DNA of 7,113 nucleotides from Clostridiales bacterium (lineage in GTDB: Bacteria > Bacillota > Clostridia > Oscillospirales > JAAYOS01), in NCBI GenBank assembly GCA_012521525.1, contig JAAYMG010000168.1:1-7113 (forward strand), given 5' to 3'. Each line of letters opens with the position of its first letter. The stretch's first letter is position 1. This document shows, one piece after another, positions 1-6,493 of the stretch. The position numbers and the translations under genes are program-made. Below the pieces are notes generated by a model, which saw only the letters and a list, made by a program, of their open reading frames with translations, did no database searches and was not told the DNA's origin.

Positions 1-56
1 ACGGCCTGGAGCTGATCAGGGTAAGCAGTGTATCAGAGGCTATAAAGCAAATATAG
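1..56 (+). CDS. 3' end of an upstream gene, possibly RadA-like
   Basis: The frame that begins with GGC at base 3 reads GLELIRVSSVSEAIKQI and stops at TAG (54-56); bases 1-2 belong to a cut codon. The other two forward frames look unlike a protein end here: one stops at 13-15, and the other runs without a start codon through the terminator and promoter region. The pattern G-L-x-L-I-x-V-x-x-V-x-E-A-I resembles the end of the Lon-fold C-terminal domain of the DNA-repair ATPase RadA, where a Gly-Ile/Val-Val strand precedes an 'xEAl' helix. With only 17 residues this is a weak resemblance and other families could match. A hairpin terminator candidate begins 6 bp after the stop, which supports this being a genuine gene end. 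It is probably functionally unrelated to the export operon downstream. Confidence 0.45.
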   Translation, partial: GLELIRVSSVSEAIKQI

Positions 57-62
57 TATTTG

Positions 63-104
63 TATTGCACATCCTGCCGGCGGCTTGGATGGAGCAATAT
101 TTTT
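63..104 (+). terminator. Rho-independent terminator candidate
   Basis: TATTGC (63-68) pairs with GCAATA (94-99), and CATCC (70-74) pairs with GGATG (87-91), with a small 1x2 internal loop between the two blocks. The apical region can add GCC (76-78) with GGC (82-84). Five T's follow at 100-104. The position, a few bases after the TAG at 54-56 and before the promoter candidates, suits termination of the upstream gene. Folding energy was not computed. Confidence 0.6.
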
Positions 105-193
105 GCGTTCATTTATACTTAGATCTTTTATGTCTTATGGACGGACATTTTCAGTCCAATTGCTGCCGGAGAGTTGAACTTTGTCGAATACTG

Positions 194-222
194 TTCCATT
201 TTGGGCCGATATGTGCTATTAT
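194..222 (+). promoter_or_regulatory. Candidate promoter P1 with extended -10
   Basis: TGCTATTAT at 214-222 is an extended -10 element: a TG one base upstream of TATTAT (217-222), which matches TATAAT at 5 of 6 positions. The matching -35 at 17 bp spacing is only TTCCAT (194-199), which is weak, but extended -10 promoters tolerate that. Transcription would begin near 229 and leave a leader of about 75 nt before the first adaptor gene. Assigned by eye only. Confidence 0.4.
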
Positions 223-239
223 AACGACAATGCATTTTT

Positions 240-267
240 TTGACCGTCAATTTTTATTCAATAGTAT
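240..267 (+). promoter_or_regulatory. Candidate promoter P2 (sigma-A type)
   Basis: TTGACC (240-245) matches the -35 consensus at five of six positions. A -10-like TAGTAT (262-267) lies 16 bp downstream, and TATGTT (265-270) at 19 bp is the alternative. Transcription would start near 274 and give a leader of about 30 nt. It competes with, or acts alongside, the extended -10 candidate upstream; the sequence alone does not decide. No clear operator was seen: the short inverted repeat TGGAC/GTCCA at 138-158 is too weak to call. Confidence 0.35.
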
Positions 268-290
268 GTTAAAATATCCAATAAAAACCA

Positions 291-295
291 AAGGA
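291..295 (+). promoter_or_regulatory. Ribosome binding site of the first adaptor gene
   Basis: AAGGA lies 9 nt before ATG 305 and sets the start of the first adaptor. Upstream in-frame ATGs at 65, 230 and 266 have no comparable site. The peptide they would add (His/Cys/Phe-rich, read through the terminator and promoter candidates) does not look like protein and would bury the lipoprotein signal peptide. Confidence 0.75.
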
Positions 296-304
296 TTGAT
301 CGCT

Positions 305-1453
305 ATGAGAAAAAGTACTTTGCTGCGCTTCGCGGCATCGGCTTTGACAGTCTTCCCGTCACTGGCAGTAATGGCTGTCCTGGGCTCGTGCTCATTGCTG
401 CCGGTTGAGGAAGAGCCGCCTCCTGCCCCGATACTTCGCTCATATGAAAAGACAGAGTACAAGTTTGCCGAAGCTACCCGGGGAGATATCGTCGAGACGA
501 TCCGGATCACATGCCAGTACTCGCCCGCGGTTGAGGAGACCCTGTCATTCAGCGTAGGCAACCTGCCGATCATAAATGTTTATGTCTCAAAAGGCGACTT
601 TGTCAAAGCAGGAGACATACTGGCCGAACTTGACAGCAGCGATATCGATGCGCAAATCGAGTCCCAGCAGCTTCAGCTCGATAAGATGAAACTCGAGCTT
701 GCAAGACTTGTTGAGACTTATGAGCTGGATCTTGAGGCTGAAACGCTTAGGCTCGAAAGCCTTGAAAATAAATATGAGAGCGCGGACGACAGTGCAAAGC
801 CTGCGATCCGCGAAGCTATCGAAAGACAGAAGCAAACCATTTCCTCACTCAAAGACAATCACAGGGCAAGAGCGGAAATACTGGAGATCCGTATATCCGC
901 ATCGGAGCTGAAATTGTCCGAGCTCATGGACCAGAAGAGCAAAAGGATCCTTGTAGCCGGCATAGACGGTACAGTGACATATCTTAAAGATACCAATCCG
1001 CAGTCATTGTCGGTGGAAAAGGAAAAGTTTATCACTATTGCCGACAAAACGACTTCCGTTTTCATCGTGAGCGGAAAGGAAGCAGCGTATTTCACCCCCG
1101 GTGACGCTGTTACCGTACAACTTTCCGGTGATTATAAAGATGCGACTGTTATAGATGCCGAAGACCTGAACCTGGAGAGAAATGACATGACGGCATATAT
1201 CCAGCTCAACGAAACCGACCTGGATATCAAGGAGAACGCCACCGGAGTCATAACTCTTGAGCTTGACCGCAGAGAAGACGTGTTGTATGTCCCAAGCTCA
1301 GCCATAAAGACGGCAAACGGCAAACCCATCGTTTATGTCCTGGATGACAACGGCATCAAGACCCTGAAAGAAGTCGTTACAGGATTTTCAGCCAACAATA
1401 AGACCGAGATAGTCTCCGGCCTGGAGCCGGGCGACCAGGTCATAATCGATTAG
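305..1453 (+). CDS. HlyD/MacA-type efflux adaptor lipoprotein, first of three
   Basis: This 382-residue protein is a membrane-fusion (adaptor) subunit that would link the permease to the exported substrate on the outer face of the membrane. A type II signal peptide is visible: basic start, hydrophobic stretch about 6-26, lipobox L26-G-S-C29. An acidic, Pro-rich linker (about 34-42) follows. Residues 56-112 hold the barrel start and the first lipoyl half (V-S-K-G-D-F-V-K-A-G-D at 94-104). About 113-211 is a Glu/Lys/Leu-rich helical hairpin. The second lipoyl half (214-247) starts normally (I-D-G-T-V) but has S-L-S-V-E-K where relatives have the G-D-x-V turn. The barrel and membrane-proximal domains follow, with the family's V-P-x-x-A-I (329-334) and G-L-x-x-G-D-Q-V (372-379). 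ATG 305 is chosen over longer in-frame starts because of AAGGA at 291-295 and the signal peptide. The family assignment is firm; the substrate is unknown. Confidence 0.88.
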   Translation: MRKSTLLRFAASALTVFPSLAVMAVLGSCSLLPVEEEPPPAPILRSYEKTEYKFAEATRGDIVETIRITCQYSPAVEETLSFSVGNLPIINVYVSKGDFVKAGDILAELDSSDIDAQIESQQLQLDKMKLELARLVETYELDLEAETLRLESLENKYESADDSAKPAIREAIERQKQTISSLKDNHRARAEILEIRISASELKLSELMDQKSKRILVAGIDGTVTYLKDTNPQSLSVEKEKFITIADKTTSVFIVSGKEAAYFTPGDAVTVQLSGDYKDATVIDAEDLNLERNDMTAYIQLNETDLDIKENATGVITLELDRREDVLYVPSSAIKTANGKPIVYVLDDNGIKTLKEVVTGFSANNKTEIVSGLEPGDQVIID

Positions 1454-1454
1454 C

Positions 1455-1459
1455 GGAGG
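1455..1459 (+). promoter_or_regulatory. Ribosome binding site of the second adaptor gene
   Basis: GGAGG sits 5 nt before ATG 1465, directly after the TAG (1451-1453) of the first adaptor. An in-frame GTG at 1459 shares its first base with this site and so cannot use it; ATG 1465 is the start. Confidence 0.85.
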
Positions 1460-1464
1460 TGCCT

Positions 1465-2553
1465 ATGAAAGCGATAAGGAAAATATCGGTTCTGGCGGCC
1501 GTCTGCTTGATTTTGACGTCATGTACGTCCGACCCCGACACGGGCATAACTCTGGCCGACCCCGTTGAAGTGAAGTATGACACCGCAGTCGCTGCACGCA
1601 TGGACCTTGCAAGGCGATATCAATATGAAGCATATGTCAAAGCCGAGATCGAAAAGGTCTCATTTGATAATATGTCGGGTATACTGGATGAAATTTTTGT
1701 CTCCCTGGGGGACCAGGTCTCCAAGGGAGATCCGCTTGCGGCACTCGACGTTTCCGATCTTGAAGAGCAGATAGCGATGGCTGCCGACGAGCTGGAATAC
1801 AAGAGCAGAAAACTGGACTATGAACTGGGGCAAAAACAATACGACATCGAACTTGCCCGCATCGAACTCGATGCCCTGATCTCTTCGGGCGCGGATGGAT
1901 CTGAAATTGCCCTGGCCGAACTTTCCGTTGAGAAGCTCGTCGTCGAAAAGGAGTACATACGGAAAAACGGCGAGCTGGAAATAGAAATGGCCAAAAACAG
2001 ACTGGAAAAGCTCAGGCAATCCCTCGAAGGTACTGTTATATCGGCACCCTGCGACGGTGAGGTCGTTTACATAGCTCCCCTTTCAAAGGGAGACAGAGTT
2101 GCGGCACACAACCCGGTGGTTTTCGTTGCGAACAAGTCAAACATCTATGTCAGTTTCGAAGGAACGGAAACCATATCTGATAAGGCACGCACTACCGCTT
2201 TGATAAACGGGATTGAATATGAAGTCCAAAAACAGAAGTATGACCAGCAAGAGTATCTGTCTCTGATACTTTCGGGCATCAGACCGCCCACTATCTTCAA
2301 ATTCGTTCAGACACCATCCGAGGATGTACAGGCCGGCGACTTTGCTGCACTTATGGTGTACGATTCGGAAAAACAGGATGTGCTGGCGGTCCCCACAAAT
2401 GCCATCTTCTATAACGCCGGAGAATACTATGTATATCGCATTGAGGACGGTCAAAAGGTCTACACCGGAGTCAAATGCGGTATAAGGACGGATTCGTTTA
2501 CTGAAATAACTGACGGCCTGCAGGAAGGGGATGTGGTCTTTGTCAAACAGTAA
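1465..2553 (+). CDS. HlyD/MacA-type efflux adaptor lipoprotein, second of three
   Basis: This 362-residue adaptor has the same plan as the gene before it but a clearly different sequence. The signal peptide has a basic start (K2, R5, K6), a hydrophobic core at 7-16 and lipobox L17-T-S-C20. The first lipoyl half lies near 66-97 (V-S-L-G-D-Q-V-S-K-G-D at 79-89, then L-D-V-S-D-L-E). The helical hairpin spans about 98-187, turning near S-S-G-A-D-G-S (140-146), with many Glu, Lys, Leu and Tyr. The second lipoyl half is canonical: I-S-A-P-C-D-G-E-V (192-200), then K-G-D-R-V (208-212). Barrel residues run about 226-300. The C-terminal membrane-proximal part has V-P-T-N-A-I (309-314) and G-L-Q-E-G-D-V-V (351-358). 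The start is set by GGAGG at 1455-1459. Its last 23 bp overlap the start of the third adaptor, suggesting translational coupling. Likely a ring partner of the other adaptors (inference). Confidence 0.88.
   Translation: MKAIRKISVLAAVCLILTSCTSDPDTGITLADPVEVKYDTAVAARMDLARRYQYEAYVKAEIEKVSFDNMSGILDEIFVSLGDQVSKGDPLAALDVSDLEEQIAMAADELEYKSRKLDYELGQKQYDIELARIELDALISSGADGSEIALAELSVEKLVVEKEYIRKNGELEIEMAKNRLEKLRQSLEGTVISAPCDGEVVYIAPLSKGDRVAAHNPVVFVANKSNIYVSFEGTETISDKARTTALINGIEYEVQKQKYDQQEYLSLILSGIRPPTIFKFVQTPSEDVQAGDFAALMVYDSEKQDVLAVPTNAIFYNAGEYYVYRIEDGQKVYTGVKCGIRTDSFTEITDGLQEGDVVFVKQ
2522..2530 (+). promoter_or_regulatory. Ribosome binding site of the third adaptor gene, inside the second
   Basis: AGGAAGGGG runs right up to ATG 2531, and its AGGA core lies 5 nt from the start. 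The competing in-frame ATG at 2564 has AAGAAGG touching it with no spacer, which is poor geometry. ATG 2531 is therefore preferred, giving a 23 bp overlap with the second adaptor. The choice is moderately sure. Confidence 0.6.
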
Positions 2554-3676
2554 TATAAGAAGGATGACACGGATAGTACTGGTTTGCCTTTTGCTGCTTT
2601 CCTTCACCGGCTGCTATCGTCAGGACAATGATGCGGCAGATGTTCCGCTCTGGACACCGGCCCCCTCGGACAACGGGGTAGGCGGAAATATCGCTGAGGT
2701 ATCTTACGGCTCTGTCAGCAGGACCGTGTCAGGCGAAGGAAGACTTACCTACTCCACCTGGGAAGACATCACATGCGATCTGGCAAATGCCCGTTTGGTG
2801 TCCATAAACGTAAAGCGCGGCGATACCGTCAAAAAAGGCGACATAATCGCGGAGTTCACGATAGAGCACAACCAGTCCGACCTTGTATCGATGGTTTCCG
2901 AGCTTGAGATCCTTGAAAAGCAGTTCCGGACCAACCTCTCTTCTTACCAGTCAATGGTCGACGCGGCAAAGGCAAGCGTAAACTCATTGAAAGAACAGTA
3001 TGCGGCTTCACCGACCGACAAACTGAAAACGCAATTGGCCAAAGCCGAAATCAACCTGAAAAAGGCTCAGGCTTCGCTGGAATTCTTTGAATACGACAGC
3101 CTGCGCATGATCGAACGTCAGAAAAAGGCTATAGAGAAGTATGAGGAAAGGATAAGCAACAATAAGATCCTTGCCCCGTTTGACGGCATCGTCGGTTCCG
3201 TAGAGTATCTTCCGGTCGGAAACATCGTCAAGCCCGGTTCTGCGATATGCTCATTATACTACCGCGATAAAGTCTGGATAACGACCAACAGCGACATTTC
3301 AAACGGCATGAGGTACAACTCCCCCGTCACTATTGAGGTTTCGGTCATAAACAAGAAATATACCGGCCGGGTCATAACGGCCCCCGATTTGTTCGGGCAA
3401 ACGACAGGAAGGGTGGTCATAATCCCTGATGAGGACATAGATATCGATCCGGGTGATCGTCTTAAGAGGATAACAGTCAAAGCTGACCGGTTCAGACTGG
3501 ATAATGTGCTCGTCCTGCCTTCCAGGGCGGTTCAAAACGAAGAAGGTAAGCGCTATGTTTATCTTTTCGAGGACGGTATCATGAAAAAACGCTATGTCAC
3601 AGTAGGCATGTCCTCTTTGGACACTGTTCAAATACTGGATGGTCTCACTGCCGGACAATATGTGGCAGTCGATTAA
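2531..3676 (+). CDS. HlyD/MacA-type efflux adaptor lipoprotein, third of three
   Basis: This is an adaptor of 381 residues, or 370 if ATG 2564 is used. The signal peptide has basic residues R10, R11 and R14, a hydrophobic core about 15-25 and lipobox F25-T-G-C28; either start keeps it. The first lipoyl half is V-K-R-G-D-T-V-K-K-G-D (94-104). Its exit differs from the two other adaptors: E-F-T-I-E-H-N-Q replaces the usual L-D-x-S-D-L-E entry to the hairpin. The helical hairpin spans about 115-210, with its turn near A-A-S-P-T-D (158-163). The second lipoyl half is I-L-A-P-F-D-G-I-V (213-221), then V-G-N-I-V-K-P-G (229-236). Barrel and membrane-proximal domains follow, with L-P-S-R-A-V (329-334) and G-L-T-A-G-Q-Y-V (371-378). 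The gene overlaps the second adaptor by 23 bp and lies 11 bp before the permease. Family is sure; the start is less so. Confidence 0.87.
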   Translation: MWSLSNSNIRRMTRIVLVCLLLLSFTGCYRQDNDAADVPLWTPAPSDNGVGGNIAEVSYGSVSRTVSGEGRLTYSTWEDITCDLANARLVSINVKRGDTVKKGDIIAEFTIEHNQSDLVSMVSELEILEKQFRTNLSSYQSMVDAAKASVNSLKEQYAASPTDKLKTQLAKAEINLKKAQASLEFFEYDSLRMIERQKKAIEKYEERISNNKILAPFDGIVGSVEYLPVGNIVKPGSAICSLYYRDKVWITTNSDISNGMRYNSPVTIEVSVINKKYTGRVITAPDLFGQTTGRVVIIPDEDIDIDPGDRLKRITVKADRFRLDNVLVLPSRAVQNEEGKRYVYLFEDGIMKKRYVTVGMSSLDTVQILDGLTAGQYVAVD

Positions 3677-3681
3677 GGAGG
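3675..3681 (+). promoter_or_regulatory. Ribosome binding site of the permease gene, overlapping the previous stop
   Basis: AAGGAGG shares its two A's with the TAA stop (3674-3676) of the third adaptor and lies 6 nt before ATG 3688. This is a near-perfect Shine-Dalgarno site, and its position suggests coupling with the adaptor upstream. Confidence 0.85.
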
Positions 3682-3687
3682 AACGGG

Positions 3688-6471
3688 ATGTTTACGTTTA
3701 TATTTCGCAAGATGCTAAATAACAAGTGGATGATAATCAGTCTGCTGATCGGCAATATCCTGCTGTGCTCACTTGTCTCAAGCATTCCTCTTTATTCCGA
3801 TGCCATACTTCAGCGCATGCTCACCAAGCAGCTGGAACAGCAGCAGATAGAAACAAACAGATTTCCCGGGACGGTCGAGATAAAGTTCAACTCTCTCAGC
3901 GTCAACCGCGGTTATGAGTTGAAATCCCTTGACAGTTTTGAAAAAAAGATCATATCCATGGAGCTCGACCTGGGCGTTCCTCTTGTTGAGAAGGTTACTT
4001 CATACTCGCTCAATCCTTTGAGAGCAGAACCCGTTTCAGACAGGCAATCAAATGTCAAAGACAGGACATTCCAGCTTCGCTTTTACTCAAATCCGGAAGA
4101 TCACATCAACATCGTAAGCGGAGAAATGTATAGCGACACGCTTTCAGATGGTGTTATAGAAGTGATCGTAAATGAGCGTACGCTTGTCGAAAAGGACATT
4201 TTGATCGGCGAAGTTTATGAATTTGCTACCGTCACTTATCCCGACGGTTCACCGATACGCTTTAAAGTGACCGGAGTATATGAAAACAAGGAAAAATCTG
4301 ACCCGTATTGGGTATATCCCCCGTCGAATTTTTCCGACGTATGCCTGATGTCCGAAAGGCTGTTCAAGGAACTGTTTATAGACGGATTCGTATATGAATA
4401 CCACTTCACTGCCCAATGGTTCCTGCTGTTCGACTATGCGGCCATGTCAGCCCGGCGCATCGAACACCTTTCGAAAACCACTGCGGAATATAAAGAATTT
4501 TTTGATCTTTACGGAACGACCGCTTTCCGCGCAAACTACCTGAAGACGCTTGATAACTTCTCTTCTGAAGCGGCCAGGCTCAATGTCACCCTGTGGGTCC
4601 TGCAGGTGCCCATTTTTATCCTCCTTGCTTTCTTCATATTCATGGTCTCCAAGCAGATACTGGAACAGGAAAGAAATACGATAGCTGTACTGAAAAGCCG
4701 CGGATCCAGCCGGGCACATATCATTGTCATTTTCCTGGTACAGAGCTTGTTCATATCAACGATAAGCGCAGTGGTGGGAATACCGATCGGGCTGCTGATC
4801 TGCCGTGTCATCGGCGCAGCTAACGGTTTTCTTAACCTGGTCCAGCGAAGTGCCCTGCAGGTCAGGATCAACCCGGAATCCATAATATACACGGCATGCG
4901 CCGCTCTGCTGTCCGTCCTGACCATGGTCATACCTGCATTCTCCTTCTCCAAGGTAGATATCGTTGACCATAAGCGGCAGCGCAGCAGAAAGTCCAGGCG
5001 TCCCCTTTGGCAGCGTCTTTTCCTTGATGTACTGCTATTTGGTGTTTCACTATATGGCTATTACAATTACAACAACCAAAAGGCATTTTTGATCTCATCG
5101 GACGCAGCTTCCCTTGATCCGCTGCTGTTCATAAGCTCCTCCCTGTTCATCATCGGTGCGGGTCTGCTTTTCCTGAGAGTGTTCCCGTACCTGATAAGGC
5201 TGGTATATGAAATAGGCAAAAAGTACTGGTCTCCCTCACTCTATGCTTCGTTTTTAAAGGTTATCCGTTCCGTAGGTGAGGAGCAGTTTATCATGATATT
5301 CCTTGTCCTCACGGTCGCAAACGGAATATTCAACGCAAAGGCTGCCCGTACGATAAACCTCAACATGGAAGAAAACATCCGCTACCTGTATGGTGCCGAT
5401 ATCGTGGTAATGGAAGAATGGAGAGACAATTCCGCAGTTGAAGATGCCACGATGCGGATCTATTTCGAGCCTGATTTTGAGAAGTACAAAGAACTTGAAG
5501 ACAAAGCGAAGATAACGAAAGTATTGAACAGCAGGCGCAACACCGTCTCCGACATCAAAAATGTGAGAGTAATGGGTATCAACACCAAGGAGTTTGGCCA
5601 GATAGCCTGGTTCAGGAACAACCTGCTCCCCGCTCATTGGTACCGCTACCTCAATACTCTTGCTTCAGACGCACGTGCCGTGCTGGTATCTTCCAATTTC
5701 CAGACAAAAGGATACAAACTCGGCGACTATATAAGTGTACGAAATGAGAACGGTTACTTTTTCACAGGTATAATTTGCGGATTCTTTGATTTTTGGCCGA
5801 CTTACTACCCTACCACTACCACCGTAACCAGCGACGGCAGGCAAATAAAGAATGACGAGTGGCTGGTAGTGGGAAATCTCTCACAGATTCAGTCGGTTTG
5901 GGGTGTCACGCCATACGAGATCTGGATGAAGGCAGACTCAAACCAGTTCATCTACGAGTTTGCCGAGGAAAAGGGCATCAGATTTTCGTACTTTGCGGAT
6001 GCCGACGCCTCTATCATTAACGAAAAAAATGACCCTGTCCTCCAGGGCACCAACGGTGTGCTGACGGTTGGATTCATTATAATACTTATCGTCTGTATGA
6101 CCGGATTCCTCATCTACTGGATCCTGTCTATCAGATCCAGGGAGCTCCAGTTCGGTATATTCCGCGCAATGGGCCTGTCGATGCGCAGTATACTGTCCCT
6201 TCTTCTCAATGAGCAGATTTTCATATCCGGCATATCCGTTGCGCTGGGAACCGCTACAGGCCAACTGGCATCCGAACTGTTCGTGCCGCTTATACAGCTT
6301 GGATATGCACCGTCAACAAACACTTTGCCGCTTAGAGTCGTGGCAGAACGCATAGACTACATAAACCTGTTTACGACGATTGGCGTCTTATTCGTAATCT
6401 GTATGATCATCCTGGGCTACATCATCTCAAAGATCAAGATCGCACAGGCGCTCAAACTTGGTGAGGACTAA
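3688..6471 (+). CDS. Two-repeat FtsX/MacB-type ABC transporter permease
   Basis: This 927-residue membrane protein is the transmembrane part of an ABC exporter. Ten hydrophobic segments are visible, at about 14-34, 300-320, 346-376, 398-420, 443-461, 478-500, 533-551, 791-812, 838-864 and 893-914. Two large extracytoplasmic domains lie at about 35-299 and 552-790. Both contain a MacB-periplasmic-domain-like passage: V-N-E-R-T-L then I-G-E-V-Y-E (161-178), and V-S-S-N-F then L-G-D-Y-I-S-V (667-684). Each half has the cytoplasmic coupling motif of FtsX permeases, L-K-S-R-G-S-S (335-341) and F-R-A-M-G-L-S (825-831). The chain ends A-L-K-L-G-E-D, the usual FtsX tail. A very basic loop (428-443) fits the positive-inside rule and joins the halves. 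The length is that of fused two-repeat permeases, about twice MacB's own permease part. It would pair with the ATPase that follows and dock the adaptors before it. The substrate is not evident. Confidence 0.9.
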   Translation: MFTFIFRKMLNNKWMIISLLIGNILLCSLVSSIPLYSDAILQRMLTKQLEQQQIETNRFPGTVEIKFNSLSVNRGYELKSLDSFEKKIISMELDLGVPLVEKVTSYSLNPLRAEPVSDRQSNVKDRTFQLRFYSNPEDHINIVSGEMYSDTLSDGVIEVIVNERTLVEKDILIGEVYEFATVTYPDGSPIRFKVTGVYENKEKSDPYWVYPPSNFSDVCLMSERLFKELFIDGFVYEYHFTAQWFLLFDYAAMSARRIEHLSKTTAEYKEFFDLYGTTAFRANYLKTLDNFSSEAARLNVTLWVLQVPIFILLAFFIFMVSKQILEQERNTIAVLKSRGSSRAHIIVIFLVQSLFISTISAVVGIPIGLLICRVIGAANGFLNLVQRSALQVRINPESIIYTACAALLSVLTMVIPAFSFSKVDIVDHKRQRSRKSRRPLWQRLFLDVLLFGVSLYGYYNYNNQKAFLISSDAASLDPLLFISSSLFIIGAGLLFLRVFPYLIRLVYEIGKKYWSPSLYASFLKVIRSVGEEQFIMIFLVLTVANGIFNAKAARTINLNMEENIRYLYGADIVVMEEWRDNSAVEDATMRIYFEPDFEKYKELEDKAKITKVLNSRRNTVSDIKNVRVMGINTKEFGQIAWFRNNLLPAHWYRYLNTLASDARAVLVSSNFQTKGYKLGDYISVRNENGYFFTGIICGFFDFWPTYYPTTTTVTSDGRQIKNDEWLVVGNLSQIQSVWGVTPYEIWMKADSNQFIYEFAEEKGIRFSYFADADASIINEKNDPVLQGTNGVLTVGFIIILIVCMTGFLIYWILSIRSRELQFGIFRAMGLSMRSILSLLLNEQIFISGISVALGTATGQLASELFVPLIQLGYAPSTNTLPLRVVAERIDYINLFTTIGVLFVICMIILGYIISKIKIAQALKLGED

Positions 6472-6478
6472 GCGGGTG

Positions 6479-6485
6479 AAAGGAG
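6479..6485 (+). promoter_or_regulatory. Ribosome binding site of the ATPase gene
   Basis: AAAGGAG lies 8 nt before ATG 6494. An in-frame GTG at 6476 precedes this site and has no Shine-Dalgarno sequence of its own, and ATG 6506 lacks one too, so ATG 6494 is the start. Confidence 0.8.
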
Positions 6486-6493
6486 CTTCAGTT

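Noticed and set aside
138..158. Inverted repeat TGGAC/GTCCA as an operator
   Set aside because: Five base pairs around an 11-base centre is expected by chance in a region this size, and it lies well upstream of both promoter candidates.
65..304. An 80-residue N-terminal extension of the first adaptor
   Set aside because: It crosses the terminator and both promoter candidates, lacks a ribosome site, has a composition unlike protein, and would bury the signal peptide that starts at 305.
105..304. Riboswitch or structured leader RNA
   Set aside because: No recognisable conserved motif or extended pairing was found by eye, and the leader from either promoter is at most about 75 nt.
749..784. 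TolC-binding R-x3-L-x6-S motif in the hairpin tip of the first adaptor
   Set aside because: R149 and L153 fit, but the position that should be Ser is Ala160 and the Ser is one residue early. The other two adaptors have nothing comparable.
1459..1461. GTG start for the second adaptor
   Set aside because: It overlaps the GGAGG ribosome site; ATG 1465 has proper spacing from that site.
2137..2607. Antisense open frame of 156 codons
   Set aside because: It lies opposite the second and third adaptors, both strongly supported, and reads as a random mix with no recognisable motif.
4536..4952. Antisense open frame of 138 codons opposite the permease
   Set aside because: It sits opposite membrane segments 2-4 of the permease. 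It is Met-, Arg- and Ser-rich without domain features and has no ribosome site that I could see.
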